Positions 32,604 to 40,624 of a stretch of DNA of 50,693 nt are shown one piece after another. The notes under the pieces are model-generated. The model had not been told where the DNA came from. It saw only the letters and a program-made list of their open reading frames with translations, and did not search any database. This DNA is from Clostridia bacterium (GTDB lineage Bacteria > Bacillota > Clostridia > Christensenellales > Borkfalkiaceae). The position numbers and the translations under genes are program-made. Numbering within the stretch: position 1 is the first letter of the stretch; the number at the start of each line of letters is the position of its first letter. Location: positions 1 to 50,693 of the forward strand of contig JAFQEV010000022.1 of assembly GCA_017398825.1 (NCBI GenBank), in the 5' to 3' direction.

Positions 32604-33814
32604 TGTAGTACTCCTAAATCTCTCATTAAGGTGAGTGCGGTTACTCTATCGGTTAAATAGGTGCTCGCCGTCACCGAATTTTTTATTTGCTTGTATGAAA
32701 TATTCCCGTCGCCCTGAACGCCGAGCATTGAAACGTAAACCCTCTTTATCCCCGTGAGCGCCCTCATAATAGCGGTGGTTTCCGCTTTGAAATCGCTTGA
32801 GGTTTTTAGTAAAAGCAAGCTTATAAGCCTTCTCCTTTTTTCACTCGGGATTTTTACGTTTTTGATAAAGAACGCCCTATCTCGTTTAAAATCTTTTTCT
32901 AACGCCTCGGTATCCACGTAATAATCGGGAACGGACAAAAGGTCGGAAAAATCGTTCGAGAAGAAAAGGTGATAAAGCTTTAACGTCTTTTCAAAAGAGA
33001 TAAACTCCTTTTTGCAGTCCTTTGCCTCGTGAGCGTAAACGGAAAGAGCCGTTTTTATACATTCCGCGCCTGTATACAAAAGCGCGTCGCTTTTACCAGT
33101 TGCTATTGCAAGCACCGCTTGAGAGGCGATTATCGCCTGCTTTGCGTTCTCGCACGAGGTTGAGCCTAAGGCAAGGTTTATGCCCTGCTTTACGGCAGTA
33201 AAAAACCTTTCGTCAACCGCCGTTCCGTTTAAAAAGCAGTTGAGCTTGTAATCTATAAGCCCCATAAGCTTTGATACGGAAGAGGCGTACGCCTCGGCAA
33301 AACTCTCGCTCCTCGATTTTAAAATGAGGTTTTCGTCAATTATTACCTTTTTAAACTTTTCAGCCGGCATTTCAGCCGTCAACGCCTTGGTTTTTAGATA
33401 GACGTTAGGCGCTAAAACCTTATCAAAACACGGAGTTATGGGTATTGCATAGCAAGGCGTGCCGTTCAATGAGGAATAGTACCTCACGGCAGAGAGTAAA
33501 TACTTATCTCCCACTGCTATACAACAGCCGAACGAACCGTTAAAGGAGGACTTTACAGCCGAATACGAAAAGTCCCTATCCTCAATCAAGAGGAGCTGAA
33601 CTCCAACGCCGAAAGACTTTATTTTTTCAAGGATAGTAGAACCCACCTTTTTAAAGTCCTTTTCCGCCATAACGACCTCTATTTTTCCGCGAGAAAAATT
33701 CTTGCAAACCTCGTAAAGCCCGTCCTCAAAAGCACCTAAAAAGACTTCGGGTAAGTAATTTTCCCTGCCGAATATTCTCTCTATTTCAGTTTTGAGTTCA
33801 ATAGCGGTTTTCAT
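32591..33814 (-). CDS. Divergent dehydroquinate-synthase / G1P-dehydrogenase-fold protein
   Basis: 407 residues, no signal peptide. The middle resembles the Fe-ADH/dehydroquinate synthase fold as in AraM (sn-glycerol-1-phosphate dehydrogenase): GCCIAVGDKYLLSAVRYYSS at the place of the GGGS...DxxK loop, TPCYAIPITPCFDKV at the iPTtasnDgi position, then KKVIIDENLI and VSKLMGLIDYKLN. The glycine-rich and metal-binding His motifs are degenerate (TGAECIKTALSVYAHEA), so it may be inactive or altered. The assignment rests on pattern alignment by eye and is weak. It has a strong promoter 8 nt from the ATG and no Shine-Dalgarno, and is coupled to the HAD phosphatase. Confidence 0.5.
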   Translation of the reverse strand: MKTAIELKTEIERIFGRENYLPEVFLGAFEDGLYEVCKNFSRGKIEVVMAEKDFKKVGSTILEKIKSFGVGVQLLLIEDRDFSYSAVKSSFNGSFGCCIAVGDKYLLSAVRYYSSLNGTPCYAIPITPCFDKVLAPNVYLKTKALTAEMPAEKFKKVIIDENLILKSRSESFAEAYASSVSKLMGLIDYKLNCFLNGTAVDERFFTAVKQGINLALGSTSCENAKQAIIASQAVLAIATGKSDALLYTGAECIKTALSVYAHEAKDCKKEFISFEKTLKLYHLFFSNDFSDLLSVPDYYVDTEALEKDFKRDRAFFIKNVKIPSEKRRRLISLLLLKTSSDFKAETTAIMRALTGIKRVYVSMLGVQGDGNISYKQIKNSVTASTYLTDRVTALTLMRDLGVLQCAN

Positions 33815-33822
33815 ACAAGAAT

Positions 33823-33851
33823 ATTTTAAACTTAAATAGGCTACTTGTCAA
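33823..33851 (-). promoter_or_regulatory. Promoter for a probable leaderless message
   Basis: On the minus strand, TTGACA (33851-33846), a 17-bp spacer, TAAAAT (33828-33823), then 8 nt to the ATG at 33814. The predicted start leaves about 2 nt of leader. Confidence 0.7.
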
Positions 33852-33867
33852 CACGGCGGGGGCGACA

Positions 33868-33911
33868 TTTTTTCAAAAACCCCTTGAAATTATGCAAATT
33901 TATGTTATAAT
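33868..33911 (+). promoter_or_regulatory. hup promoter with extended upstream block
   Basis: TTGAAA (33884-33889), a 16-bp spacer and TATAAT (33906-33911), preceded by TTTTTTCAAAAACCCCTTGA. That block also precedes the gene at 23016. Confidence 0.7.
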
Positions 33912-33955
33912 ATTTATATATTTGTGTGCTTTACGCACTTTATAGGGGGGTATTT

Positions 33956-34228
33956 ATGAACAAAAGCGAATTCACAAGAGCGTATGCAGATAGGCTCGGC
34001 GTTACGATTAAGGAGGCAGAAGTTTTAGTCGCTACCTTTATTGAAACGGTTACCGAGTGCTTGAAAAACGGCGAGTACGTACATATTTCAGGCTTTGCAA
34101 CGTTCGACCTTAAGGACAAAAAGGCGAGAGAGGGCGTTAACCCTGCATCTAAGGAAAAAGTTGTTATTCCCGCTTGCAAATCGCCTAACGCAAAATTTTC
34201 TAAGTCCTACAAAAAACTTTTCAACTAA
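33956..34228 (+). CDS. hup: HU-family DNA-binding protein
   Basis: A 90-residue HU histone-like nucleoid protein. The N-terminal helices MNKSEFTRAYADRLGVTIKEA, the beta-arm start HISGFATFDLKDKKAREGVNP (the conserved GF and RxGxNP), and the C-terminal ACKSPNAKFSKSYKKLF match the family. It binds and bends DNA without sequence specificity. AGGGGGG precedes ATG 33956. It has a strong promoter and terminator of its own and is divergent from the 407-residue gene. Confidence 0.96.
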   Translation: MNKSEFTRAYADRLGVTIKEAEVLVATFIETVTECLKNGEYVHISGFATFDLKDKKAREGVNPASKEKVVIPACKSPNAKFSKSYKKLFN

Positions 34229-34243
34229 TCTTAGTGCTTAATT

Positions 34244-34272
34244 AAAAACCCGAGCTTTCCGCTCGGGTTTTT
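34244..34272. terminator. Bidirectional terminator
   Basis: The stem AAAAACCCGAGC/GCTCGGGTTTTT lies between the convergent hup and ACT-protein genes. Confidence 0.92.
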
Positions 34273-34296
34273 GTTTTTGACTTTAAAAGCCTAATT

Positions 34297-34728
34297 TTAT
34301 AATTTATCGATATCCGCTTGGGTTACGAGTTTAAAGCCTGCCTCTTGTAAAGCGTTTTCAGCAACGGCGTTGTTCTCTACCCTTAAAACTACGTACGCGT
34401 GCTTTTCGGTGCGAGCCATAAACGCGTAGAGATATTCCATATTAATGCCTGCTTTATCAAGCACGGCAAGCGCCTCGGTGAGTTTTCCGGGCTGGTCGCT
34501 AATTTTTACGCCTACAACCTCGGTAACCTTTATGAGATAACCCTCTTCGGAAAGAGTTTTTTCGGCAACGGTCTCGTCGTCAACGATAAGGCGGAGCATT
34601 CCGAAATCTTGAGTTTCTGCAATGGAGAGTGCTCTCATATTTACGTTGTGCTTTGCAAGCGTATCAGTTACCGCCACCAAAGCTCCTTGCTTATTTTCAA
34701 CAAAAACGGTTAATTGTTTAATAGCCAT
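34297..34728 (-). CDS. Tandem ACT-domain amino-acid-binding protein
   Basis: 143 residues made of two ACT domains (about 1-65 and 70-143), each starting with the VxxxNKxGxLxxVxxxL pattern (TVFVENKQGALVAVTDTLAK, GVKISDQPGKLTEALAVLDK). ACT pairs bind amino acids and regulate partner enzymes. This protein type is typically encoded next to phenylacetate-CoA ligase in anaerobes. It is the last gene of the T-box-controlled operon, so phenylalanine is a plausible ligand; this is inferred. AGGAGG lies upstream. Confidence 0.88.
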   Translation of the reverse strand: MAIKQLTVFVENKQGALVAVTDTLAKHNVNMRALSIAETQDFGMLRLIVDDETVAEKTLSEEGYLIKVTEVVGVKISDQPGKLTEALAVLDKAGINMEYLYAFMARTEKHAYVVLRVENNAVAENALQEAGFKLVTQADIDKL

Positions 34729-34746
34729 ATAAAAGTTCCTCCTATA

Positions 34747-36054
34747 TTATACAAGCTTGCGCTTATCTATAACGCGCACTGCTTTTCCTTCACTACGAGC
34801 AATGGCCTTGGGCGCAACGAGGTGAACGCTGGGGTTAATGCCGAGCATTATCTTCATTGCGTTTGCAAGAGATTTTTCCATTGCGAGAATTTCGCTGACT
34901 TTATCGGTAAACTGCTCAGGCGCCATTTCAACGTTAACGTCAAAAGTATCGGTATTGTTAACTCTATCAACAACGATTTGATAGTTGGGCTGATAACCCT
35001 CGCTCAAAAGCACCGTTTCGATTTGGCTGGGGAAGACGTTTACACCGCGGATAATAAGCATATCGTCCGTTCTACCCATGGGCTTTGCCATTTTGATAAG
35101 GGTACGTCCGCACGAGCATTTCTTTCTCGATAACACGCATATATCTCTCGTTCTGTAACGAAGAAGGGGGAACGCCTCTTTATCGAGCGAGGTGAACACG
35201 AGCTCACCCTTTTCGCCCTCGGGTAAAACCTCACCCGTATCGGGGTCGATAATCTCGGCTAAGAAATGGTCCTCGTTGATATGCATGCCCGTTTGCTCCT
35301 CGCACTCGAACGATACGCCAGGACCAGATGTCTCAGTAAGACCGTAGATATCGTACGCCTTAATTCCAAGAGTTTCCTCGATGTTACGGCGCATTTCCTC
35401 AGTCCACGGCTCAGCGCCGAATATGCCTGCTTTTAGGGGGATATCCTCAGGCTTATAGCCCTTTTCTTTTAAGGTTTCGCCTATGTATGCAGCGTAAGAA
35501 GGGGTACAGCATAAAATCGTTGCCGATAAATCGGTCATAAATTGAATTTGGCGCTCGGTGTTGCCTGACGACATAGGAAGGGTTAAACAACCTACGCGGT
35601 GAGAACCGCCGTTCAAGCCCGGACCACCCGTGAATAAACCGTAGCCGTATGCTACCTGACAAACGTCCTCATTAGTACCGCCCGCAGCAACGATTGCACG
35701 TGCACAGCACTCTTCCCAAAGGTCAACGTCGTGCTGAGTGTAGAAAGCAACTACTCGCCTGCCGGTAGTGCCGGAGGTGGACTGTATTCTAACGCAGTCC
35801 TTAAGCGGTTTTGCCAAAAGACCGTAGGGGTACGCATCACGAAGGTCGGCTTTGGTTAAGAAGGGAAGTTTGTGCAAATCCTCAATGCCGTGAATATCTT
35901 CCGGCTTTACTCCCTTTTTATCCATTAGGTTGCGGTAGTACTCAACGTTTTCATAAACGTGCTTTACCTGCTTTACGAGTTTTTCCGACTGGAGCTTTTT
36001 AATCTCCTCCACCGGCATTGTTTCAATTTCTTTTTGATAATATCTCTTTTCCAT
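34747..36054 (-). CDS. paaK: Phenylacetate--CoA ligase
   Basis: A 435-residue adenylate-forming enzyme that makes phenylacetyl-CoA (or another aryl-acetyl-CoA) from acid, ATP and CoA. Motifs are the P-loop STSGTTGRRVV (near 95), YGLTETSGPGVS, and the C-terminal AMP-binding C domain with the conserved Lys near the end. The compact length is that of PaaK. ATG 36054 is preferred over a GTG 9 nt upstream because AAAGGTGAT lies before it. In anaerobes PaaK often works with indolepyruvate:ferredoxin oxidoreductase, not present here. It is the middle gene of the Phe T-box operon. Confidence 0.92.
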   Translation of the reverse strand: MEKRYYQKEIETMPVEEIKKLQSEKLVKQVKHVYENVEYYRNLMDKKGVKPEDIHGIEDLHKLPFLTKADLRDAYPYGLLAKPLKDCVRIQSTSGTTGRRVVAFYTQHDVDLWEECCARAIVAAGGTNEDVCQVAYGYGLFTGGPGLNGGSHRVGCLTLPMSSGNTERQIQFMTDLSATILCCTPSYAAYIGETLKEKGYKPEDIPLKAGIFGAEPWTEEMRRNIEETLGIKAYDIYGLTETSGPGVSFECEEQTGMHINEDHFLAEIIDPDTGEVLPEGEKGELVFTSLDKEAFPLLRYRTRDICVLSRKKCSCGRTLIKMAKPMGRTDDMLIIRGVNVFPSQIETVLLSEGYQPNYQIVVDRVNNTDTFDVNVEMAPEQFTDKVSEILAMEKSLANAMKIMLGINPSVHLVAPKAIARSEGKAVRVIDKRKLV

Positions 36055-36066
36055 AATAATCACCTT

Positions 36067-37599
36067 TTATTCTTCATTGTAGCACTTAAATATTTCTTCT
36101 ACCCTCTCTTTGTCCTTTTGCTTAGTGATAAGGCTCACGAGAGGAACAACAACCATTGATACCGCCATTGCTATAACGCCCATTTCGGGAGATTTAGCAG
36201 CCGCCGCAGCAAAGCCCAAGTCGGAGGTGAGCGAAAGGATAAGCGTTCCTATACCCACTACCAAAAGCCCTGAAATCATACCTGCAAATGCGCCGATTTT
36301 GGTAATCTTTTTGGAGAATAAACCCCAAACGTAAGGTCCGATAAAGCAACCGGATACAACGCCCCACGAGAAAGACATCAAGCTCACGATAATGGGAATG
36401 TTTTGGGTTGCGAATACAAACGAGCACGCCACGAATACCAAGCAGAGCGACCTTGTTAAAAACATTTGCTTGTTAGGCTCGATTTTTTTCTTTAAAAGGG
36501 CGGGGATTAAGTCAACCGAGATTGACGACGCCGAGGTTAATACCACCGCAACGAGCGTTGACATTGACGCCGAAAGAAGTAATATCATTATTATCGCCAA
36601 AAGTATCAAGCCCATAGTGCCGTCGCCTAAAACCTTCATTAAGAGGGTTGGGATAACCGCGTCAACTCCACCTGCCGGAAGTTCTCCACCGAGAACAAGC
36701 CTCGAGGCTGAACCGATAAGATATGCACCGCATCCGATAACCACGCAGAATATCGTTGAAATGATAGTTCCTCTCTTTATCGCAGCGGTATCTTTTATAC
36801 CGTAGAATTTGCTTACCATTTGAGGAAGCCCCCAAGTTCCAAAGCTCGTTAGCATTATGTTTACGCATAGGAATTTAAACGACGAGCCACCAAAGATATT
36901 AGTGAGCTGAGCACCGTCCCCCTCTATTGCGCCGAGGTTTTCAATAAGACCGGAAATTCCACCAACGCTACCGTGGCAAAGTACTGCTATTATCAAGCAC
37001 ACTACGCCAACGAGCATTATTACACCCTGCACTAAGTTGGTATAAGCCGTAGCAACGTAACCGCCAACAACCAAATAAACTGCGGTGAGGCAAGCAATTA
37101 TAAACATCCAAACCCAAGTTTGAACCCCAGGGAACACCGCGCTAAACAAAGCGCCTAAGCCCTTGTATACCGCTGCCGAATAGGGAAGTAAAAATATAAA
37201 TATTATGATTGCGGAGAAAATTTTCATCTCCTTAGAATCATACCTCTTTGCAAAAAACTCAGGCATCGTTTTTGCATCGAGCGATTTAGTCATTTTACGA
37301 GTACGGTTGGCAAGTAATAACCAAGAAATCAAACAGCCTAATACTGCGTTTCCAACGCCTATCCAAATACTGCCGATACCGATATTCCAGCCGTGTTGAC
37401 CGGCATATCCTACGAATACTACCGCTGAAAAGTAGGTTGTGCCGTAAGCAAACGCAGTTGCCCACGCACCTATTTTTCTACCGCCTATCAAAAATCCGTC
37501 CAAAGTCTTTGACTTGTTGTAGCTTATAACGCCGATAACTGCCATTGCAACGGCATACAATCCAAGCGCTATAATAGTGTAAAGTTGTGCGTCAGTCAT
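36067..37599 (-). CDS. Sodium:solute symporter (SSS family)
   Basis: 510 residues with about 13 hydrophobic helices and the SSS signature region (IGGRKIGAWATAFAYGTTYFSAV, then GIGSIWIGVGNAVLGCLISW). This family couples Na+ to uptake of proline, pantothenate, carboxylates or sugars. The substrate cannot be read from sequence. Because the gene heads an operon with paaK and an ACT protein under a phenylalanine-type T-box, an aryl carboxylate such as phenylacetate is a reasonable prediction. GGAGGAG precedes the ATG. A degenerate repeat lies between the T-box terminator and this gene. Confidence 0.9.
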   Translation of the reverse strand: MTDAQLYTIIALGLYAVAMAVIGVISYNKSKTLDGFLIGGRKIGAWATAFAYGTTYFSAVVFVGYAGQHGWNIGIGSIWIGVGNAVLGCLISWLLLANRTRKMTKSLDAKTMPEFFAKRYDSKEMKIFSAIIIFIFLLPYSAAVYKGLGALFSAVFPGVQTWVWMFIIACLTAVYLVVGGYVATAYTNLVQGVIMLVGVVCLIIAVLCHGSVGGISGLIENLGAIEGDGAQLTNIFGGSSFKFLCVNIMLTSFGTWGLPQMVSKFYGIKDTAAIKRGTIISTIFCVVIGCGAYLIGSASRLVLGGELPAGGVDAVIPTLLMKVLGDGTMGLILLAIIMILLLSASMSTLVAVVLTSASSISVDLIPALLKKKIEPNKQMFLTRSLCLVFVACSFVFATQNIPIIVSLMSFSWGVVSGCFIGPYVWGLFSKKITKIGAFAGMISGLLVVGIGTLILSLTSDLGFAAAAAKSPEMGVIAMAVSMVVVPLVSLITKQKDKERVEEIFKCYNEE

Positions 37600-37648
37600 A
37601 ACTCCTCCAAATTAATGATTATGATTTATTAATTATTGTAATTTTTAT

Positions 37649-37736
37649 TTTTAAATGCTTAGCAGGTGCAATAGACCTTTTTGGTCATTGTAGTCGCAAG
37701 GCTTTGACAGTAAACGATGCATAACGCCGTTATAAA
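37649..37736 (+). repeat. Degenerate palindromic unit 4 (about 88 bp)
   Basis: Keeps the tip GACC-TTTTT-GGTC, the CAATA-GACC and GGTC-ATTG arms, and the right-arm motif AACGATGCATAACG followed by CGTTATAAAC. The left arm is shortened and the outer borders are eroded. It sits in the leader between the T-box terminator and the symporter gene. Confidence 0.65.
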
Positions 37737-37741
37737 CCTTT

Positions 37742-38011
37742 AAAAAAAGCCCTCTGCATAAAACAAACAATGCAGAGGGCGACCAAACCGCTGTACCACC
37801 TCAATTCGCCTAAAAAAAGACCTTTGAGAGTGTAAAAACACTCAAGCTCGGTAACGGGAGCAACCCGACGTAGCCTACTCTTTACGCAATTTCGGTACGT
37901 AGCTCTCGAAATGAATTCGCCAACGCCTCGGCTCTGCCTCTCACCAAACGGCAGTTCTCTTTGCCCTAAGCTTTTGGGTACTAATTTTCGGTCAACGCCT
38001 ATAAATATTAC
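37742..38011 (-). promoter_or_regulatory. T-box leader (tRNA-Phe specifier likely) with terminator
   Basis: Read on the minus strand, a Stem I region with GGTGAGAGGCAG-type distal loop precedes GAA-TTC-ATTTCGAGAG, which places codon TTC (Phe) at the specifier position. The T-box core GAGGTGGTACAGCGG lies at about 37802-37788. The terminator GCCCTCTGCAT/ATGCAGAGGGC with T7 (37780-37742) follows. Uncharged tRNA would stabilise the antiterminator and allow the symporter-paaK-ACT operon to be transcribed. The T-box call is firm; the Phe reading is by pattern. Confidence 0.88.
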
Positions 38012-38017
38012 TGTTTA

Positions 38018-38046
38018 ATGTTAGCACAATTTTACTTTTCAGTCAA
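38018..38046 (-). promoter_or_regulatory. Promoter of the T-box operon
   Basis: On the minus strand, TTGACT (38046-38041), a 17-bp spacer and TAACAT (38023-38018), placing the transcript start at the 5' side of T-box Stem I. Confidence 0.6.
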
Positions 38047-38198
38047 TAAAATAAATAAAATTTTTAAATACTCCCTTTTATTATTTAATATTTGCATAAA
38101 TATACACGTACAGGGACAAAATTAACCTATTTGTTTTGTTGCATTATTTTTGTTAAAGTGGTATTATTAAAATATATCCTATATATAAGGAGAAATTT

Positions 38199-39458
38199 AT
38201 GGGTACTTTATCTCTTATCGTAATAGGTTTTACTCTATTATGCGTAGTAATTGACGGTTTTCTCGGCTTGCTCCGTGGCAGAAACAGGGCTATTTTAAGG
38301 CTCGTTCTCGTTTTAGTTTCCGCGGTTTTAGCAGTTTTGCTTTTAGACGCCGTCGTTTCGATGGTTCTTAATATCAACGTGGGTGATGGTGTTCCCCTCA
38401 AAGAGTCTATATTTAGTTCAGACGGCGGTGAACCTATGCCTGAGGAATTACAAAACGTTGTTTTCACCCTTATTGAAATCGTGGTTGGTATCGTCGTTTA
38501 CTTCTTGATATTCTTTGTTTTAAAACTTATCACCTGGATGATTTTATTCCCCGTGTTCAAAGCGTTTATAAAACAAGGCGATAATAAAGGTCCTTTACTC
38601 GGCTTTATCGTAGGTGCTCTTCAAGGCATCGTGGTTGCGTTCTTAATTTGCGCTCCCCTCACAGGTCTTGTTGGCGACCTTAACAATCTTTCAAACGTAG
38701 AGATTGACGGTCAGCCCATAATTCCTATTAACGATACTATAGGTCTCAACGAATTTACCGATTCTGGAATTTACAAAGTGTACAATTCTACAGGTGGCTG
38801 GTATTACGAAATGGTATCCTCTTCCGAGCTCAAAAACGGAACTAAGGTTTCCCTTTCGGACAGTATCGGGATAGTCGTTGCCGTTACAGAAATTGCCTCT
38901 ACTGCAGCAAGTATGGAAGAGGGGCTTGAAAATATGGTTAAAGAGGACGCTACGCCTCAAGAAAGAATAAACGGCCTTGCATCAGTTGGCGAATCGCTTA
39001 TCGCGATAGACGATTCTATCAATTCTCTCGGCGAAGGCGGAAAAGCTATGTTTGACGAGCTTTTATCTTCTATCATAGATATGGCTGTTACCGAAGGCGA
39101 TGAGGGAGCGGACGAAATGGGGCAATTCCTCGGCAACTTAAACACCGAAAACCTTTCCTTAAAGGGCACGGGCGAGGCGCTCGTTGGAATTTCCACCTAT
39201 ATTCAAAAGACAACCGAGGGCTTTGCAGCGTACGGCGAAACGATTTATCAAGACGAGGTTTCGTCTATCGTTAACGGCTTGGCTGAAAACACCTTCTTCT
39301 TAGACCTTATAGCAAATTCCGAGGGAGACGTTCCCGTGGTTATCGACGTTTCAGAGTACAACGAATATATGTTTGAAAACGCAATCGAGAACACCGACCT
39401 CACCGCTCAGGAAAAAGATACTATTAGGCAGATGTTTGGAATTACTGCATTTGCATAA
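38199..39458 (+). CDS. CvpA-like membrane protein with extracytoplasmic domain
   Basis: 419 residues. The first ~165 contain four hydrophobic segments with the CvpA pattern, notably KGPLLGFIVGALQGIVVAFLI near residue 130. CvpA-family proteins affect envelope integrity and, in E. coli, colicin V production. The remaining ~250 residues are acidic, rich in Glu, Ser and Gly, helical, with no recognised family (for example EGLENMVKEDATPQERINGL). Such a long soluble tail is unusual for CvpA, which is normally about 170 residues. AAGGAG precedes the ATG. It is monocistronic. Confidence 0.7.
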   Translation: MGTLSLIVIGFTLLCVVIDGFLGLLRGRNRAILRLVLVLVSAVLAVLLLDAVVSMVLNINVGDGVPLKESIFSSDGGEPMPEELQNVVFTLIEIVVGIVVYFLIFFVLKLITWMILFPVFKAFIKQGDNKGPLLGFIVGALQGIVVAFLICAPLTGLVGDLNNLSNVEIDGQPIIPINDTIGLNEFTDSGIYKVYNSTGGWYYEMVSSSELKNGTKVSLSDSIGIVVAVTEIASTAASMEEGLENMVKEDATPQERINGLASVGESLIAIDDSINSLGEGGKAMFDELLSSIIDMAVTEGDEGADEMGQFLGNLNTENLSLKGTGEALVGISTYIQKTTEGFAAYGETIYQDEVSSIVNGLAENTFFLDLIANSEGDVPVVIDVSEYNEYMFENAIENTDLTAQEKDTIRQMFGITAFA

Positions 39459-39471
39459 AAATATAACAATT

Positions 39472-39498
39472 AAAAACACGGCTTAGCGCCGTGTTTTT
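39472..39498. terminator. Bidirectional terminator
   Basis: The stem AAAAACACGGC/GCCGTGTTTTT lies between the convergent CvpA-like and pyrB genes. Confidence 0.9.
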
Positions 39499-40575
39499 TT
39501 ATTCACTTTTTCCGTCGCAATAAATGCACGCGTACTCATTTTCTCCTACCTTTTTGAAAAGGTGTGGGAGCTCTTGCTCGGTGGAGGTTATGCAAGCGGG
39601 GTTTTTGCACTTAAATTCCCTACTCTCCTCTCCCGTTACACGCGTTTGCTTAACGGGGTTTTTAGCCTCTTGTATAAGCTTTAAAATGAGCGCCATACGC
39701 ATAAGCTTGCCGTTTTCAACCTGCTTGAAATAGCTTGCCCTCGGGTCTTTATCAATCTCAACGGAAATTTCGTTTACCCTCGGAAGCGGGTGAAGAATAA
39801 TCATGTCCTCTTTGGCAGGAATAAGCTTTTCGGGGGTTAAAATGTAACTATCGCGGAGTCTTAAATACTCGTTTTGGTCGGCAAATCTCTCCCCCTGAAC
39901 TCTTGTCATATACAAAACGTCGAGGGTGGGAATAACGCTTTCAAGGTCGGTAGTTTCAACGTACTCCATTCCGCATTTATCCAAAACGCCGTCTTTCATA
40001 TAAGATGGGAGCTTTAATTCTTCGGGAGATATAAGCACTACCTTTACACCCTTGTATCTTGACAAGGCGTTGATGAGCGAATGAACCGTTCTTCCGTATT
40101 TTAAGTCACCGCAAAAACCGATAGTAAAGTCGTTAAGGCTACCCCTGTGGCGACTGATAGTTAAAAGGTCTGCCAAGGTTTGAGTTGGGTGGCAATGACC
40201 GCCGTCACCAGCGTTGATAACGGGAATTCTACCCGCCTCGCTCGCAACGAAGGGAGCGCCCTCTTTAAAGTGGCGCATTGCGATGATATCTGCGTAATTA
40301 CTAATAACCTGTGCAGTATCGGAAACGCTCTCACCCTTGATTGCCGACGAGCTCGATGCCGACGAAACGCTTATAACTTGACCGCCCAAGCGGAGCATAG
40401 CCGTTTCAAAGCTAAGCCTCGTTCTCGTGGAAGGCTCGAAAAAGAGTGTTGCAAGTAATTTGCCCTTGCATTTTTTGGAATATTTTTTGGGGTTTTTCAA
40501 AATGTCCTTTGCGGTGGCGATAAGCTCGTCGATTTCCGCTACGGACAAATCGAGAATATCAATTACACTTCTCAT
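39499..40575 (-). CDS. pyrB: Aspartate carbamoyltransferase with fused PyrI-type zinc domain
   Basis: 358 residues. The first ~310 are a catalytic ATCase chain: carbamoyl-phosphate loop FFEPSTRTRLSFE, GDGGHCHPTQTLADL and HPLPRVNEI. The last ~45 residues carry FKCKNPACI and ACIYC, four cysteines spaced like the zinc domain of the regulatory subunit PyrI, but without PyrI's allosteric nucleotide-binding domain. The zinc domain may support subunit contacts without NTP control. It converts carbamoyl phosphate and aspartate to carbamoyl aspartate, step 2 of UMP synthesis. ATG 40575 has AGAGGAG upstream. It is separated from pyrE by a 465-bp repeat cluster. Confidence 0.93.
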   Translation of the reverse strand: MRSVIDILDLSVAEIDELIATAKDILKNPKKYSKKCKGKLLATLFFEPSTRTRLSFETAMLRLGGQVISVSSASSSSAIKGESVSDTAQVISNYADIIAMRHFKEGAPFVASEAGRIPVINAGDGGHCHPTQTLADLLTISRHRGSLNDFTIGFCGDLKYGRTVHSLINALSRYKGVKVVLISPEELKLPSYMKDGVLDKCGMEYVETTDLESVIPTLDVLYMTRVQGERFADQNEYLRLRDSYILTPEKLIPAKEDMIILHPLPRVNEISVEIDKDPRASYFKQVENGKLMRMALILKLIQEAKNPVKQTRVTGEESREFKCKNPACITSTEQELPHLFKKVGENEYACIYCDGKSE

Positions 40576-40624
40576 AATTCTCCTCTTAATATGCAAAATT
40601 AAATTTTTACGTTAAATATTTACT

